Assembly (NCBI GenBank): GCA_963848375.1
Contig: CAWKDK010000023.1
Location: forward strand, 1 to 64,000
DNA length: 64,000 nucleotides
Direction: 5' to 3'
Source: JAJPJE01 sp963848375
GTDB lineage: Bacteria > Acidobacteriota > Terriglobia > Terriglobales > Acidobacteriaceae
The notes below the pieces were generated by a model that made no database searches, had not been told where the DNA came from, and worked only from the letters and a program-made list of their open reading frames with translations. Position numbers and translations under genes: made by a program. Below are positions 47,806 through 58,000 of this stretch, in pieces (within the stretch, counting starts at the first letter, position 1; the number at the start of each line of letters is the position of its first letter).

Positions 47806-48405
47806 ATGCCTTCCGCAGTCCGGCTTCCGGCCGGAGACCAGAAACTCGTGCAGATCGTAGATGCTGCTTTTGCTGACGCGGCGCAGCGCAGCGGAAACTG
47901 GCTGCTGTGCCGTCCGGGATGCACCCAGTGCTGCATTGGAGTGTTTGAAATCAATCAACTGGACGCGATGCGATTGAAGCAAGGCATGGCTGAATTGAAG
48001 AAGAACGATCCTCAGCGAGCGATACGGGTGCGAGAGCGTGCGCGGGAATCAGTCAAGCGGCTGCGGCAAGAATTTCCCGGCGATGCGCTTACGGGTGTGC
48101 TCGGCGAGGACGAAGATGCACAGGCGGTCTTCGAGGATTTCGCAAACGATGCGCCTTGCCCGGCGCTCGATCCGGAGAGCGGGACCTGTGATCTCTATGC
48201 GCATCGTCCGATGACGTGCAGGGTATTTGGTCCGCCGATTCGATCGGAGGGTGGGCTGGGAGTCTGCGAATTATGTTTCCACGGGGCGACCGCAGATGAG
48301 ATCGCTTCATGCGAGATGAGAGTTGATCCGGGTGGGCTGGAGGCGAAACTGCTGCAAGAAATGAAGGATCAGAGCAAGACAATTGTGGCGTGGTGTTTGA
48401 GGTAA
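47806..48405 (+). CDS. YkgJ-type cysteine-cluster protein
   Basis: A 199-residue protein of the YkgJ/zinc-or-iron-chelating family. CRPGCTQCCIGVFEI (CxxxCxxCC) and CPALDPESGTCDLYAHRP (Cys pair, YxxRPxxCR) are the hallmarks. They probably bind a metal or iron-sulfur cluster. Function is not known in detail. Its end is followed at once by heptamer repeats. Confidence 0.88.
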   Translation: MPSAVRLPAGDQKLVQIVDAAFADAAQRSGNWLLCRPGCTQCCIGVFEINQLDAMRLKQGMAELKKNDPQRAIRVRERARESVKRLRQEFPGDALTGVLGEDEDAQAVFEDFANDAPCPALDPESGTCDLYAHRPMTCRVFGPPIRSEGGLGVCELCFHGATADEIASCEMRVDPGGLEAKLLQEMKDQSKTIVAWCLR

Positions 48406-48407
48406 AC

Positions 48408-48516
48408 CAGCAGTCAGCACTCAGTAGTCAGTATTCAGTCGCAGAAACAGCGATCAGCAATTTGCCATTAGTATTTCGTCGGCTAAATGCTGATGGCTAA
48501 CTGCTGAGAGCTGCTT
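48408..48516. repeat. Degenerate heptanucleotide array
   Basis: Clean 7-base units start three bases after the YkgJ-type stop: CAGCAGT, CAGCACT, CAGTAGT, CAGTATT, CAGTCGC, then CAGCGAT, CAGCAAT. A second run at 48482-48516 reads GCTAAAT, GCTGATG, GCTAACT, GCTGAGA, GCTGCTT. The central part is less regular. Confidence 0.7.
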
Positions 48517-48519
48517 TTT

Positions 48520-48702
48520 CTACGGCTCCAGATATTCGTTCTTCTTCAGGTGATCCGCAGTGTAGTCCTCGACCTGGTTCTCATACACGAGCTCGATATG
48601 TTCCTTGCAACTAGGCTCGCCGTCGACCATGGTATCTGCGGGCTGTCCACAAATGACGCAATGAAGCTTCTCCAGTGTCTCCACGTGTGCTGACATTCGC
48701 AT
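48520..48702 (-). CDS. Small zinc-ribbon-like protein
   Basis: Sixty residues with a CxxC (CVICG) and a CxxH (SCKEH) pair (about residues 15-36), a likely zinc site, followed by an acidic helix. The spacing looks like a small zinc knuckle. GGAGG lies about 20 bases before the first ATG, and a second ATG six bases inside is possible, so the start is unsure. The regular, compositionally normal sequence and Cys/His pairing favour a real gene. Confidence 0.6.
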   Translation of the reverse strand: MRMSAHVETLEKLHCVICGQPADTMVDGEPSCKEHIELVYENQVEDYTADHLKKNEYLEP

Positions 48703-48862
48703 CTCGCGCTTGCGCGCGAGCCTCCGTTATCACCTTTTTAGTTTGTCCGAATCGAAAATTCCGTGATGGCGGGAACATCGGTCGGTGATGACCAAATCGG
48801 GAAAAGCAGGAACTCTGCAATCGTGCATGAAGAATGTGTCATTTGCAGCAACTAACTTGTGA

Positions 48863-51466
48863 TTGGCAGGGTTCAACCAGAAGGTACAATCGAGAGAGTA
48901 CGTCGCACCGTTTTACAACCCGCATTTCGTACGAAGTTGGACGAGTAAGTGCTTGTACAACGCTTCCAAAATTAGTCGGAGTGCCTTTCCGCTGATAGCG
49001 GTCCTGCTCGTGGGACTGATCGGCGTGAGCCTGTACGCGCACGCAGGGGATTCAATCAGTGTTTCGATAAGCGTAGTTGACGACAAAGGCCAGCCGGTAC
49101 CGCTTGCTGAAACCCAGATCAAAGCCGGCGACAAGCCAATCGGCAAGGCAAGCACCGACAGCTCCGGCAAAGTGGTGATCAACGTAGAGAGCGCCGGCCA
49201 ATACACGCTTAGCGTTCAGAAGAAGGGTTACCTGGCCAATGAAAGTCCTATTCGGCTGAGTGCCGGGCAGGGAAGTCAGCAAATCGACCTGGTGCTGTCG
49301 CCAGCCAGCCTGAGCGAGCAAAAGGTTGAGGTGCAGGGTACAGCTTCGAGTCCGGTAACCGAAGCGTCGGCCAGCACATCGAAGCTCGATACCAAGCAAG
49401 CGGCCCAAACGGCATCGAAGCCGGCCACGCTGAGCGAATCATTGCCGCTGATCCCGGGAGTAATTCGCGGTCCCAATGGCACGATTCAGATCGCCGGAGC
49501 CAGCGAGAATCACAGCGCGCTGCTGGTGAATTCAGTCGACGTGACCGATCCGGCCACGGGTGCATTCGGTCTTAGCATTCCGATCGATACCGTGGAGACT
49601 CTGTCGGTAGCGGAGATGCCCTACCTGGCGCAGTATGGACGCTTTACCGCCGGTGTCGTCTCTGCCGAGACGCGTCGTGGCGGAGACAAGTGGGACTTCA
49701 GCCTGAACGACCCATTTCCAGATTTCCGCATACGAAGCGCGCATCTGCAAGGCGTGCGTGACGCCTCGCCGCGCTTCAACGTTAGTGGTCCGCTCATCTC
49801 GGACAAGCTGTTCTTCTCTGAAGGGATTGAATACCTGCTCTACAAGCAGGAAGTGCTGACGCTGCCATTTCCAAATAACGAGACCAGGTCGGAAGCGGTG
49901 AACTCATTCACGCAGATGGACGCGATCCTGAATCCGAATCAGACGCTGACAGCCAGCTTCCACTTTGCGCCGCATAACTTGAACTATGTTGGACTGAACT
50001 ACTTCAATCAGCAGCCCACAACGCCGAATGCCGATCTGCAGGAATATACCGGGACACTGATTCATCGTTGGGGAATTGGCGGCGGGATACTGCAGAGCAC
50101 GATCGCGACGACGAGCGATGCGAGCGACGTGAAGCCGCAGGCGATCGGCGACATGATCCTGAATCCCCTTGGCAATCAGGGCAGTTATTTCAGCCAGCAG
50201 ACGCGTGGAGCCAATCGCTTCCAGTGGATTGAGAGCTGGACGCCACGGAATCTGCATTTCGCTGGCACGCACACTTTCCAGATCGGATCGGTAATCGCGC
50301 GCAGCGAAAACGAAGGCGACTTTCACGCTTCCCCGGTGCTCCTCCAGAACGCAAACGGACAGGTGATTCAGCGCATCGATTACAGCGGCGGGATTCCGTT
50401 TTCGATTGCGGATATCGCGCCGGCCGGTTATGTCCAGGATCACTGGATGTTAAACAACAAGTTTGCCATCGACGGAGGAGTGCGGCTGGAGTCGCAAAGC
50501 GTGACGCATACGTTCCGTGCCGCGCCGCGAGCAGGGTTCTCGTGGAGTCCGAATGCAAGCTCGCGCACGGTGATTCGCGGCGGCGCCGGCGTCTTCTACG
50601 ATTACGTGCCGCTGAATGTGTACGCATTCAACAACTATCCGCAGCAGACTGTCACCAACTATGACAGCACCGGGGCGGTCATCGGGCTTCCGGTAAGCTA
50701 TCTGAACCTGACGCAGCAGGCCGCGTCGCGTTTTCCGCTAGTCGATCGCGACGGCATCAACTCCGGAAATTTTGCGCCGTACAGCGTTGCGTGGAATCTC
50801 GAGGTCGAACGCGCGGTGATGCGGCAGATTGTAGTGCGGCTGAAGTATCTGCACAGCGAAGCTAACGACATGATCACGCTGACGCCGGAGTTGCTCGCCG
50901 GGCAGAACGCGCTGGTGCTGGGATCCGCGGGTTGGGCGCACACGCGGCAGATCGAGTTCACGACGAAGATTGGCGCGGAAACCAAACGGCAGTTCTTCTT
51001 TTCCTACGTGCGGCAACATGCGCGCGGAACGATTACGGATGCAACGAGCTTTCTGGGGAACTATCCATTTCCCGTAATCCGACAAGCGCTGGTGGGAAGT
51101 TCTCCGAGTGAAGTGCCGAACCGCTTTCTGCTGTGGGGCGCCTACGCGCTGCCGAAGCAGATCAGCGTGATGCCAAAGATCGAATACCGAGACGGCTTCC
51201 CGTATCAGCCCACCGATGTGTATCAGCAATACCTGCAGTTTACGGGACCACAGCCGAGGTTTCCGCGATACTTCTCGCTGGATATGCGCGTGTCGAAAGA
51301 AGTAGAGGTCGGGAAGCACGCTGTACGCTTCTCGGTGAGCGCCCTGAATCTCACCAATCATTTCAACGCTCTCGATGTGCACGCGAATACGGCCGATCCG
51401 CTATACGGCGAGTTCTTCGGAAATTACCACCGGCATTTCCTGTTGGATTTCGACTTCCTGCACTAA
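48863..51466 (+). CDS. TonB-dependent receptor, acidobacterial type
   Basis: An 867-residue outer-membrane receptor. A signal/anchor segment (about residues 42-62, FPLIAVLLVGLIGVSLYAHAG) is followed by a carboxypeptidase-regulatory-like domain (about 65-150, VDDKGQPVPLAETQIKAGDK). The plug (about 180-290) includes IQIAGASENHSALLVNSVDV, and the barrel ends FLLDFDFLH. The start is uncertain: TTG 48863 has no good Shine-Dalgarno site, and a TTG at 48953 just before the hydrophobic segment is an alternative. It lies next to a GH144-family gene and the glucan-synthase-like gene, so uptake of a beta-glucan fragment is a reasonable but untested guess. Confidence 0.88.
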   Translation: MAGFNQKVQSREYVAPFYNPHFVRSWTSKCLYNASKISRSAFPLIAVLLVGLIGVSLYAHAGDSISVSISVVDDKGQPVPLAETQIKAGDKPIGKASTDSSGKVVINVESAGQYTLSVQKKGYLANESPIRLSAGQGSQQIDLVLSPASLSEQKVEVQGTASSPVTEASASTSKLDTKQAAQTASKPATLSESLPLIPGVIRGPNGTIQIAGASENHSALLVNSVDVTDPATGAFGLSIPIDTVETLSVAEMPYLAQYGRFTAGVVSAETRRGGDKWDFSLNDPFPDFRIRSAHLQGVRDASPRFNVSGPLISDKLFFSEGIEYLLYKQEVLTLPFPNNETRSEAVNSFTQMDAILNPNQTLTASFHFAPHNLNYVGLNYFNQQPTTPNADLQEYTGTLIHRWGIGGGILQSTIATTSDASDVKPQAIGDMILNPLGNQGSYFSQQTRGANRFQWIESWTPRNLHFAGTHTFQIGSVIARSENEGDFHASPVLLQNANGQVIQRIDYSGGIPFSIADIAPAGYVQDHWMLNNKFAIDGGVRLESQSVTHTFRAAPRAGFSWSPNASSRTVIRGGAGVFYDYVPLNVYAFNNYPQQTVTNYDSTGAVIGLPVSYLNLTQQAASRFPLVDRDGINSGNFAPYSVAWNLEVERAVMRQIVVRLKYLHSEANDMITLTPELLAGQNALVLGSAGWAHTRQIEFTTKIGAETKRQFFFSYVRQHARGTITDATSFLGNYPFPVIRQALVGSSPSEVPNRFLLWGAYALPKQISVMPKIEYRDGFPYQPTDVYQQYLQFTGPQPRFPRYFSLDMRVSKEVEVGKHAVRFSVSALNLTNHFNALDVHANTADPLYGEFFGNYHRHFLLDFDFLH

Positions 51467-51474
51467 GAACCATT

Positions 51475-51502
51475 CACCACGGAGACACTGAGACACGGAG
51501 GA
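51475..51502. repeat. Short CACGGAGACAC-type repeat
   Basis: CACCACGGAGACACTGAGACACGGAGGA is a repetitive GAGACAC pattern just after the receptor stop and before the convergent glycoamylase gene. Similar CACGGAGACACGG sequence is common between genes in many soil bacteria. Function unknown. Confidence 0.45.
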
Positions 51503-51522
51503 AGAACTTTCCGAAGGTTCGC

Positions 51523-52887
51523 CTAGATCGCTTCCATCTTGGCGAACAGAGATTTCGGCCGTGGTTCGTAGGCATACACCGAAGGTGGTGTCGGCAGATC
51601 GTGGAATCCGGCGCGCTCCATGGCGACCTGCACATCGTGGTTACGCATGAAGGTGTCCCAAACGAAGCGGCTGCGGGCATTCTCGGCCATCAGCATGCTG
51701 ATTCCAACGTCGATGCCGACCACGTCGCTGCTGGCCCATCCAGTGAGGGGATTGAAGGCGTCGACGAAACCATACTTCTTCCAGATTTGCCGCCCGTAGT
51801 AGCCGCGTAGATTGCGCAGCACTGAGACTGCTTCGGCGGAGATGAAGGGTAACGATCCAGCCGCAGCAGCCGGCACGATGGTTCCGTCAATCGGACCGAG
51901 GATGGGTGGCCCACCCCAGGCTACGTACCCTGCGGACGAATCGGAAGACGTGATGCCCCAGACTTCGCCCGAATAGCACGGGAACTTGCTGTTCAGCTTA
52001 CGGCAGAACTCGCGGTGAGCCTGGCAGGCGAGCACCGAGTTGGCGAAGTAGTCGGCGTGCAAATCCTTCTTCCCGCGGAAGTCAAACCAGGCATGCGAAA
52101 ACTGGTGAATGAACAGCGGCGCGGGAGATGAGATGTAACGATAGTTGTCGTACACCAGCCAGGGCCGTTGAATCTTGTTCCAGCATTCTGCCGGAATGGG
52201 GTGCCTGGGCGAGCCCAGCGCCAACAGGTACAGCATCATGGATTCGCTGTACTCGGTCCACCGCAGATGACTGAACCCGAACTCCGGTGTCCATTCCAGG
52301 GCGAAGGCATCGCCGTCGTTCAACATCCAATTCCAGTCCACACGCCGGTAGAGTTCGGTGGCATCGTGGCGGATCTGAGAGTCGTGGAAGTACTCGCGGC
52401 AGGTAAGTACGCCACAGAGCAGGATCGCCATATCGATAGGCGAGATTTCCGAGACACCGTAGCGGTTCCCGGTGTGGATATCCACAAAGTGGTAGAAGAA
52501 ACCGTTCACATGGTGAGCGTCGTTCAGCAGGAAGCGCAGGGTGTTGCGAACCCGAGCGGTGATCTCTTTTTGATTTCCATATCGGCGCTGGTGGCCGATA
52601 CAAAGTGCTGTCAGCCCGAATCCTGTAGCAGCAATGCTGCCCATAAGCCGTTTGTCGCCACCATCTGCGAGCGCGCGATCGCGGACTAGCCCGGTGTTCG
52701 GGTCGGATTCGTTCCAGAAGTAGTCGAAGGAGACACGTTCGAGGTCATCCAGCAGCGCGGAATCGAGTTCCGCACTGACGGGATCTTCGGGCAGCAGCAA
52801 GTCTGAGGCAATGCTCCTCCCGGCCAGGGGTAGAACCAGAGCACCTGTCAGACCCGCGCGCAGAAACTCACGTCTGGACCAAGTCAT
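51523..52887 (-). CDS. Exported glycoamylase-family (GH144-like) beta-1,2-glucanase candidate
   Basis: A 454-residue enzyme. It begins with a Tat-like signal (SRREFLRAGLTGALVLPLAG), so folded export is likely. The body is the glycoamylase (PF10091)/GH144 (alpha/alpha)6 fold: RVSFDYFWNESDPNTGLVRDR near the N-terminus, then GFFYHFVDIHTGNR, SPIDMAILLCG, ALEWTPEFGFSHLRWTEYSE and FIHQFSHAWFDFRG. Characterised GH144 enzymes are endo-beta-1,2-glucanases. ATG 52887 is preferred to an upstream TTG; neither has a strong Shine-Dalgarno site. It is divergent from the ABC exporter that precedes the glucan-synthase gene. Confidence 0.87.
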   Translation of the reverse strand: MTWSRREFLRAGLTGALVLPLAGRSIASDLLLPEDPVSAELDSALLDDLERVSFDYFWNESDPNTGLVRDRALADGGDKRLMGSIAATGFGLTALCIGHQRRYGNQKEITARVRNTLRFLLNDAHHVNGFFYHFVDIHTGNRYGVSEISPIDMAILLCGVLTCREYFHDSQIRHDATELYRRVDWNWMLNDGDAFALEWTPEFGFSHLRWTEYSESMMLYLLALGSPRHPIPAECWNKIQRPWLVYDNYRYISSPAPLFIHQFSHAWFDFRGKKDLHADYFANSVLACQAHREFCRKLNSKFPCYSGEVWGITSSDSSAGYVAWGGPPILGPIDGTIVPAAAAGSLPFISAEAVSVLRNLRGYYGRQIWKKYGFVDAFNPLTGWASSDVVGIDVGISMLMAENARSRFVWDTFMRNHDVQVAMERAGFHDLPTPPSVYAYEPRPKSLFAKMEAI

Positions 52888-53050
52888 TTTAGCGGCGCGC
52901 AAACTTACGTTACTAAGCTAAATGCTTCAGAGTACCTGCTGGTTGCGAAATTTCAGCTTGCGTCACGCAGCCATTCGTTCCGGATCTCCTCAGCACGGGG
53001 TCAGTATGCCTGCACAGCTCTGGTTTTCTAATCGGGGAAATCGCCTAGGG

Positions 53051-53065
53051 GTACTTCGAAAGTAC
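53051..53065. other. Inverted repeat GTACTT-cga-AAGTAC
   Basis: A perfect 6-bp inverted repeat with a 3-base spacer lies in the gap between the divergent glycoamylase and ABC genes, about 55 bases before a TATAAT box. It could be a regulator site. Confidence 0.4.
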
Positions 53066-53119
53066 ATCGGGTTAAGGTGGCCAAAAGGACAGGTTCGGGC
53101 GTCGCGATAGGTAACAAAC

Positions 53120-53125
53120 TATAAT
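53120..53125 (+). promoter_or_regulatory. Candidate -10 box TATAAT upstream of the ABC exporter
   Basis: A consensus TATAAT, the best -10 seen in this gap, lies about 118 bases before the ABC exporter start. No good -35 hexamer is 16-18 bases upstream, so activator dependence is possible. Confidence 0.35.
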
Positions 53126-53242
53126 ATTGTTTTCGGCATCTCTCATTCATAAGGAATTTGGGCGCAGAGGCGGCCGTCTGCCGAACGGGGTGCGATCCCT
53201 ATCCTGTGCCTGTTACTCAAACTAGATTCTGGCTCAACTCAT

Positions 53243-55063
53243 ATGTCACAACGGGAGAGTTTCTGGGCAAGCTGGCGAGAGCGGCTATCGGCGCTCCGCA
53301 ATATCCCGCCTGTGCTCAAAATCGTCTGGGATTCCGGCCCGCTCGTCGTCTCGCTAGGGCTGGTTTTTCGCCTGATTGCCTCATTGCTCCCCCTCGCCCT
53401 GCTGGGCATCACCAAGCTGATTATCGATGCGATCGTCCATTCGCTGACGAGCCATCAGCCGATCGAGCCACGATTCTGGTGGCTGGTCGTCGCTGAGTTC
53501 GGCGTCGCCGCATTTTCCAGCATCCTGACCCGCGGTATCGACTATACCGACGCCCTATTAGCCGATAAGTACATGCGCCACGTGAGCATCGAGGTGATGC
53601 GCCATGCGGCCGAGTTGGACCTGATTGCCTACGAAGACCCGATCTTCTATGACCGACTGGAGCGCGCGCGGGTACAAGCGACCGACCGCCTCGGGATGAT
53701 CCAGTCGATCGGACGGCTCGTGCAGTTGGTAATCACGACGGTTTCGCTATCGGTTTCAATCCTGATTTTCTCGCCCTGGCTGCTTTTGCTGCTGATTCTG
53801 GGTGTGGTGCCTGCGTTCCTCGGCGAGAGCCATTTTGCCTTCCTGGGATATGCGAAGAATTTCCGCCAGACGCCGGTACGTCGCCAGCTCGATTATCTCC
53901 GGCAATTGGGCGGAAGCCGCGAAGCCGCCAAGGAACTAAAGCTTTTCGGGCTGAATAAATTTCTGACCCAACGTTTCACCCAGCTTTCCGACGCAATTTA
54001 CGAAGAAAATGTGGAACTCTCGCGACGGCGATTGGTCGCGGGATCGTTCTTGTCACTGATTGGCACTCTTGGCTACTACTCGGCCTATGCGTATGTGATC
54101 TGGCGAACGATTGCAGGGGCGCTCTCCATCGGCACCCTGACTTTTCTGGCCGGTGCGATCCTACAGGCGAGTACCAACATTCAGCAGATCTTCTCGACGC
54201 TCTCGAGCATAGCCGACCAGGCATTGTTCCTCACTGACTTGCTGGCGTTCTTCGAGATGAAGCCGACGATCCAGTCGAAGCCCAACGCGATCCCGGCGCC
54301 GCGTCCAATCGTGCGTGGCTTCGAATTTCGCAATGTGTCGTTCAAGTATCCGGGCAGCTCGCGATTGATCCTGAACGGGCTGGATTTCCACCTGCGTCCG
54401 GGCGAGCGCGTGGCGTTGATAGGCGAAAACGGGCAGGGTAAAACCACAATCGTGAAGCTCATCACAAGACTCTACGATCCGACCGAGGGGCAGATCCTTC
54501 TGGACGGCGTGGATTTGCGCGACTACGAACTGGAAGACCTATACCGAGAGATAGGTGTGATCTTCCAGGATTTCATGAGATACGAGATGACGGCACGAGA
54601 GAACATCGCCGTCGGCCGGATCGACGATTTGCAGAATGTCGATCTGCTACAGACTGCGGCACAGAAGAGTTTGGCGGACCAGGTGATCGCGAAACTTCCT
54701 CATCATTATGAGCAGATGCTTGGCCGGCGCTTCGATGGCGGCGTGGATCTTTCGGGTGGCGAGTGGCAAAAAGTAGCGCTGGCCCGCGCTTACCTGCGCG
54801 ACGCGCAGTTGCTGATCCTCGATGAACCCACTGCGGCGCTCGATGCAAAGAGCGAGTTTGAAGTGTTCCAGCGCTTCGCCGAACTGACGATGGGGAAAAT
54901 GGCATTGTTCATTTCTCATCGATTCTCGACGGTTCGCATGGCGGATCGCATCGTAGTACTGGAACAAGGAAAGATCGCCGAAGAAGGAAATCACGACGAA
55001 CTCGCCCGAATGGGCGGACGTTACGCCGAAATGTTCGAAATGCAGGCTGCCAGTTATCGATAG
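53243..55063 (+). CDS. ABC exporter (permease-ATPase fusion)
   Basis: A 606-residue half-transporter. Six membrane helices (about residues 35-330) include the family-specific KELKLFGLNKFL. The ATPase domain (about 355-600) has Walker A GENGQGKTT, signature DLSGGEWQKVALARA, Walker B LLILDEPTAALD and switch His in FISHRFS. It probably works as a homodimer. It lies 11 bases before the glucan-synthase-like gene, so they are co-transcribed; NdvA/ChvA exporters of cyclic beta-1,2-glucan are the precedent. The cargo here is inferred from the neighbour only. Confidence 0.9.
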   Translation: MSQRESFWASWRERLSALRNIPPVLKIVWDSGPLVVSLGLVFRLIASLLPLALLGITKLIIDAIVHSLTSHQPIEPRFWWLVVAEFGVAAFSSILTRGIDYTDALLADKYMRHVSIEVMRHAAELDLIAYEDPIFYDRLERARVQATDRLGMIQSIGRLVQLVITTVSLSVSILIFSPWLLLLLILGVVPAFLGESHFAFLGYAKNFRQTPVRRQLDYLRQLGGSREAAKELKLFGLNKFLTQRFTQLSDAIYEENVELSRRRLVAGSFLSLIGTLGYYSAYAYVIWRTIAGALSIGTLTFLAGAILQASTNIQQIFSTLSSIADQALFLTDLLAFFEMKPTIQSKPNAIPAPRPIVRGFEFRNVSFKYPGSSRLILNGLDFHLRPGERVALIGENGQGKTTIVKLITRLYDPTEGQILLDGVDLRDYELEDLYREIGVIFQDFMRYEMTARENIAVGRIDDLQNVDLLQTAAQKSLADQVIAKLPHHYEQMLGRRFDGGVDLSGGEWQKVALARAYLRDAQLLILDEPTAALDAKSEFEVFQRFAELTMGKMALFISHRFSTVRMADRIVVLEQGKIAEEGNHDELARMGGRYAEMFEMQAASYR

Positions 55064-55073
55064 GACCCCATAG

Positions 55074-58000
55074 ATGCCCCAGAATACGCACGTCGAAATT
55101 GCTACCGCCGAAGCCGAACGTCTACCGGAACACGCCGAAGAGGTAATGCCCGATTTATCGGACCTGCGTGCGCGGGCCGCGGAGCTGGCGAAGCAACTTG
55201 CGTGGATACCAAAGACCGAGTCGTCGCACTCGTTTGATCGTAGATTCGCAGCCTTGCAAAAGCAGCTGACTCCGGTTTTCGAATCGCTGGAGAAAGCGAA
55301 GGTCGACGAGGGGTCAGGGGAGGATTTTCGGTGGTTGCGCGAAAACATTCGGTTAGTGGTCTCGGCGGAGCAGGACACCGCGGCGGCGTTAGCTCATCTT
55401 CACACATTGCCGCATGTACGGGTGCTCAGCGGAGAAGTGATGCCGCGTGTGGCGGCGATTGCCGATCAGTTCATTCAAAGCGCGAACCTCGAGTTCAGTG
55501 ACACTGGCTTCGGAGCCTTCGTCGGCTCCTTTCAAGAGCATTCGCCCCTGCAGATGGCGGAATTGTGGGCGCTGATTCCAGCGTTGAAATTGAGCCTGCT
55601 CGAACAGATTGCGCATCGATCGCCCGAATTGCTCGAAGACCCACAGGGAAACTATGGAGTTGGAGTGTGCGTGCGCAGCCTCCGCAACGCTGGGCAAGCT
55701 CCATGGAAAGATCTTATTGAACCGCTAATCGTATTCGATCGAGTGCTAGGCCAGGATCCCGCGGGCGCCTACGCGCAAATGGATTTCGATAGTCGCAAGG
55801 TGTACCGGGATGCGGTAGAAGAAATCGCCGTGCGCTCAGACATGAGCGAGATCGAAGTGGCGGCTGCTGCGCTCGAGCTGGCAAAAGACGCGAAGTTCTG
55901 GAAGCACACGGATCCGCGCTTGGCGATGCGGCGCTCGCACGTCGGCTATTACCTGATCGCCGAAGGGGCCGCGCGCCTGCACCGCAAGGCAAGTTATCGG
56001 CCTGGGCTGTGGACGCGAATCCAGATGACGCTGCGGCGCCATCCCGACGAATTCTATCTTCCAGCCGTTGAACTGCTAACCCTGGGAATCATGGCCGCGC
56101 TCCTGCGGCCGCTGTTGAGCAGTTCGACATCTTTGCCGCTGATCCTTTTCACCATGGTGGTGGCGGTCCTGCCGGCATCGCAAAGCGCCACTGAGCTGGT
56201 GAATTATCTAATCACGACATTGCTTCCGGCGAAGATCATGCCGAAGCTGGATTTCTCAGAGGGCATTCCGGACGAGTGCCTCACCATGGTGGTAGTGCCG
56301 ACGCTCTTGCTAAGCGAGAAACAAGTGCGCAGGCTGGTGGACGATCTGGAAGTACGCTATCTGGCGAATCACGATCAGAACCTGCATTTTGCGCTGCTAA
56401 CAGACATGCCGGATTCGCAGGAGCCACCGCAGGAAGATGATCCGCTGGTGCAGTTGTGCGCCGATCTGATTACAGGCCTGAACGAAAAATATGGAGCGAA
56501 GAAGGCGGGATCCTTCCTGCTGTTTCACCGGCACCGTATCTACAATCCGCGTGAGCGTGTGTGGATGGGATGGGAACGCAAGCGCGGGAAGCTGCTCGAC
56601 CTGAACAAGCTGCTGCGGAATGAGTACGACAGTTTCCCGGTGAAGGCTGGCGATCTTACGCTGTTACCGAAGGTTCGTTACGTAATCACACTCGATTCGG
56701 ACACTGAGCTGCCGCGAGGCTCGGCTCACCGCATGATCGGCGCTCTTGCGCATCCGTTGAACCAGGCGATCATCGATCCGGTGAAGAATGTAGTTGTCGC
56801 CGGGTACGGCATTCTGCAGCCGCGCGTGGGAGTCAGTGTGCAGAGCGCTTCGCGCTCCCGTCTGGCGAATATCTATTCAGGGCCAAACCGGATTCGACAT
56901 CTACACGCACGCGACTTCCGATGTCTACCAGGACCTCTACGGCGAAGGAATTTACACGGGCAAGGGAATCTTCGAAGTAGAGACTCTGCACCAGGTTCTG
57001 AATCAGCGATTCCCGCGCAACGCTCTGCTCAGCCACGATCTGATTGAAGGTGCCTACGCGCGCGCAGGGCTGGTCAGCGATATCGAAGTGATCGACGATT
57101 ATCCGTCGCATTACAGCGCTTACAATCGGCGCAAACACCGCTGGCTGCGCGGTGACTGGCAAATCGCCGGCTGGCTTGGGTCGCACGTGATCAACGAAGC
57201 TGGTGAGCGCGAGCGCAATCCTATCTCGATCGTTTCGCAGTGGAAGATTCTGGATAACCTCCGACGCAGCCTGGTGGAGCCGGGAACATTTCTATTCCTG
57301 CTTCTGGGATGGCTCGTGTTGCCGCCTCCAGCGCGGTATTGGACCATCGCGACGCTGGTGATCCTGTTCCTGCCGGCGTGGTTCCACTTCCTGTTCACCT
57401 TGGGACGGGCGGTCGCCGAGCGGACGACCTCGGTCGCCTATGACGCGGTAAGCGGGTTGTTCACGGCAAACGTGAATGTGTTGCTAACCCTGACGTTCCT
57501 TGCACACCAGGCACTGATTTCGCTGGACGCGATTGTCCGTGCGCTGGTTCGACGATTTATCACGCGACGCGGATTGCTGGAATGGGAGACGGCTGCCGAA
57601 GCTGAACTGGGACACGCGAAACGTACGCCGATTGACGTCTACCTGGATTGGACTCCGATTGTGGCGATCGTGCTGGGCCTCGCGGTGTTCCATTGGAGGC
57701 GTGATTCGTTCTATGCAGCGTTGCCCGTGCTGATTTTGTGGGCAAGTAGCAAGCTGGTCTCCATGTGGCTCAATCGCTCTCCGAGAGCGCATCGCAACCA
57801 GGTATCGGAAAGCGATGCAGCGTTCCTGCGACAAACGGCACTAGGCACCTGGCGGTATTTCGCCGAGTTCAGCACGGCGGAACATAACTGGCTTGTCCCC
57901 GACAACGTGCAGGAGGATCCGGCAAAAATTGCGGCGCGTATTTCGCCGACGAATCTGGGATTCCTACTGAATTCGCGGCAAGCGGCGTGCGAGTTCGGAT

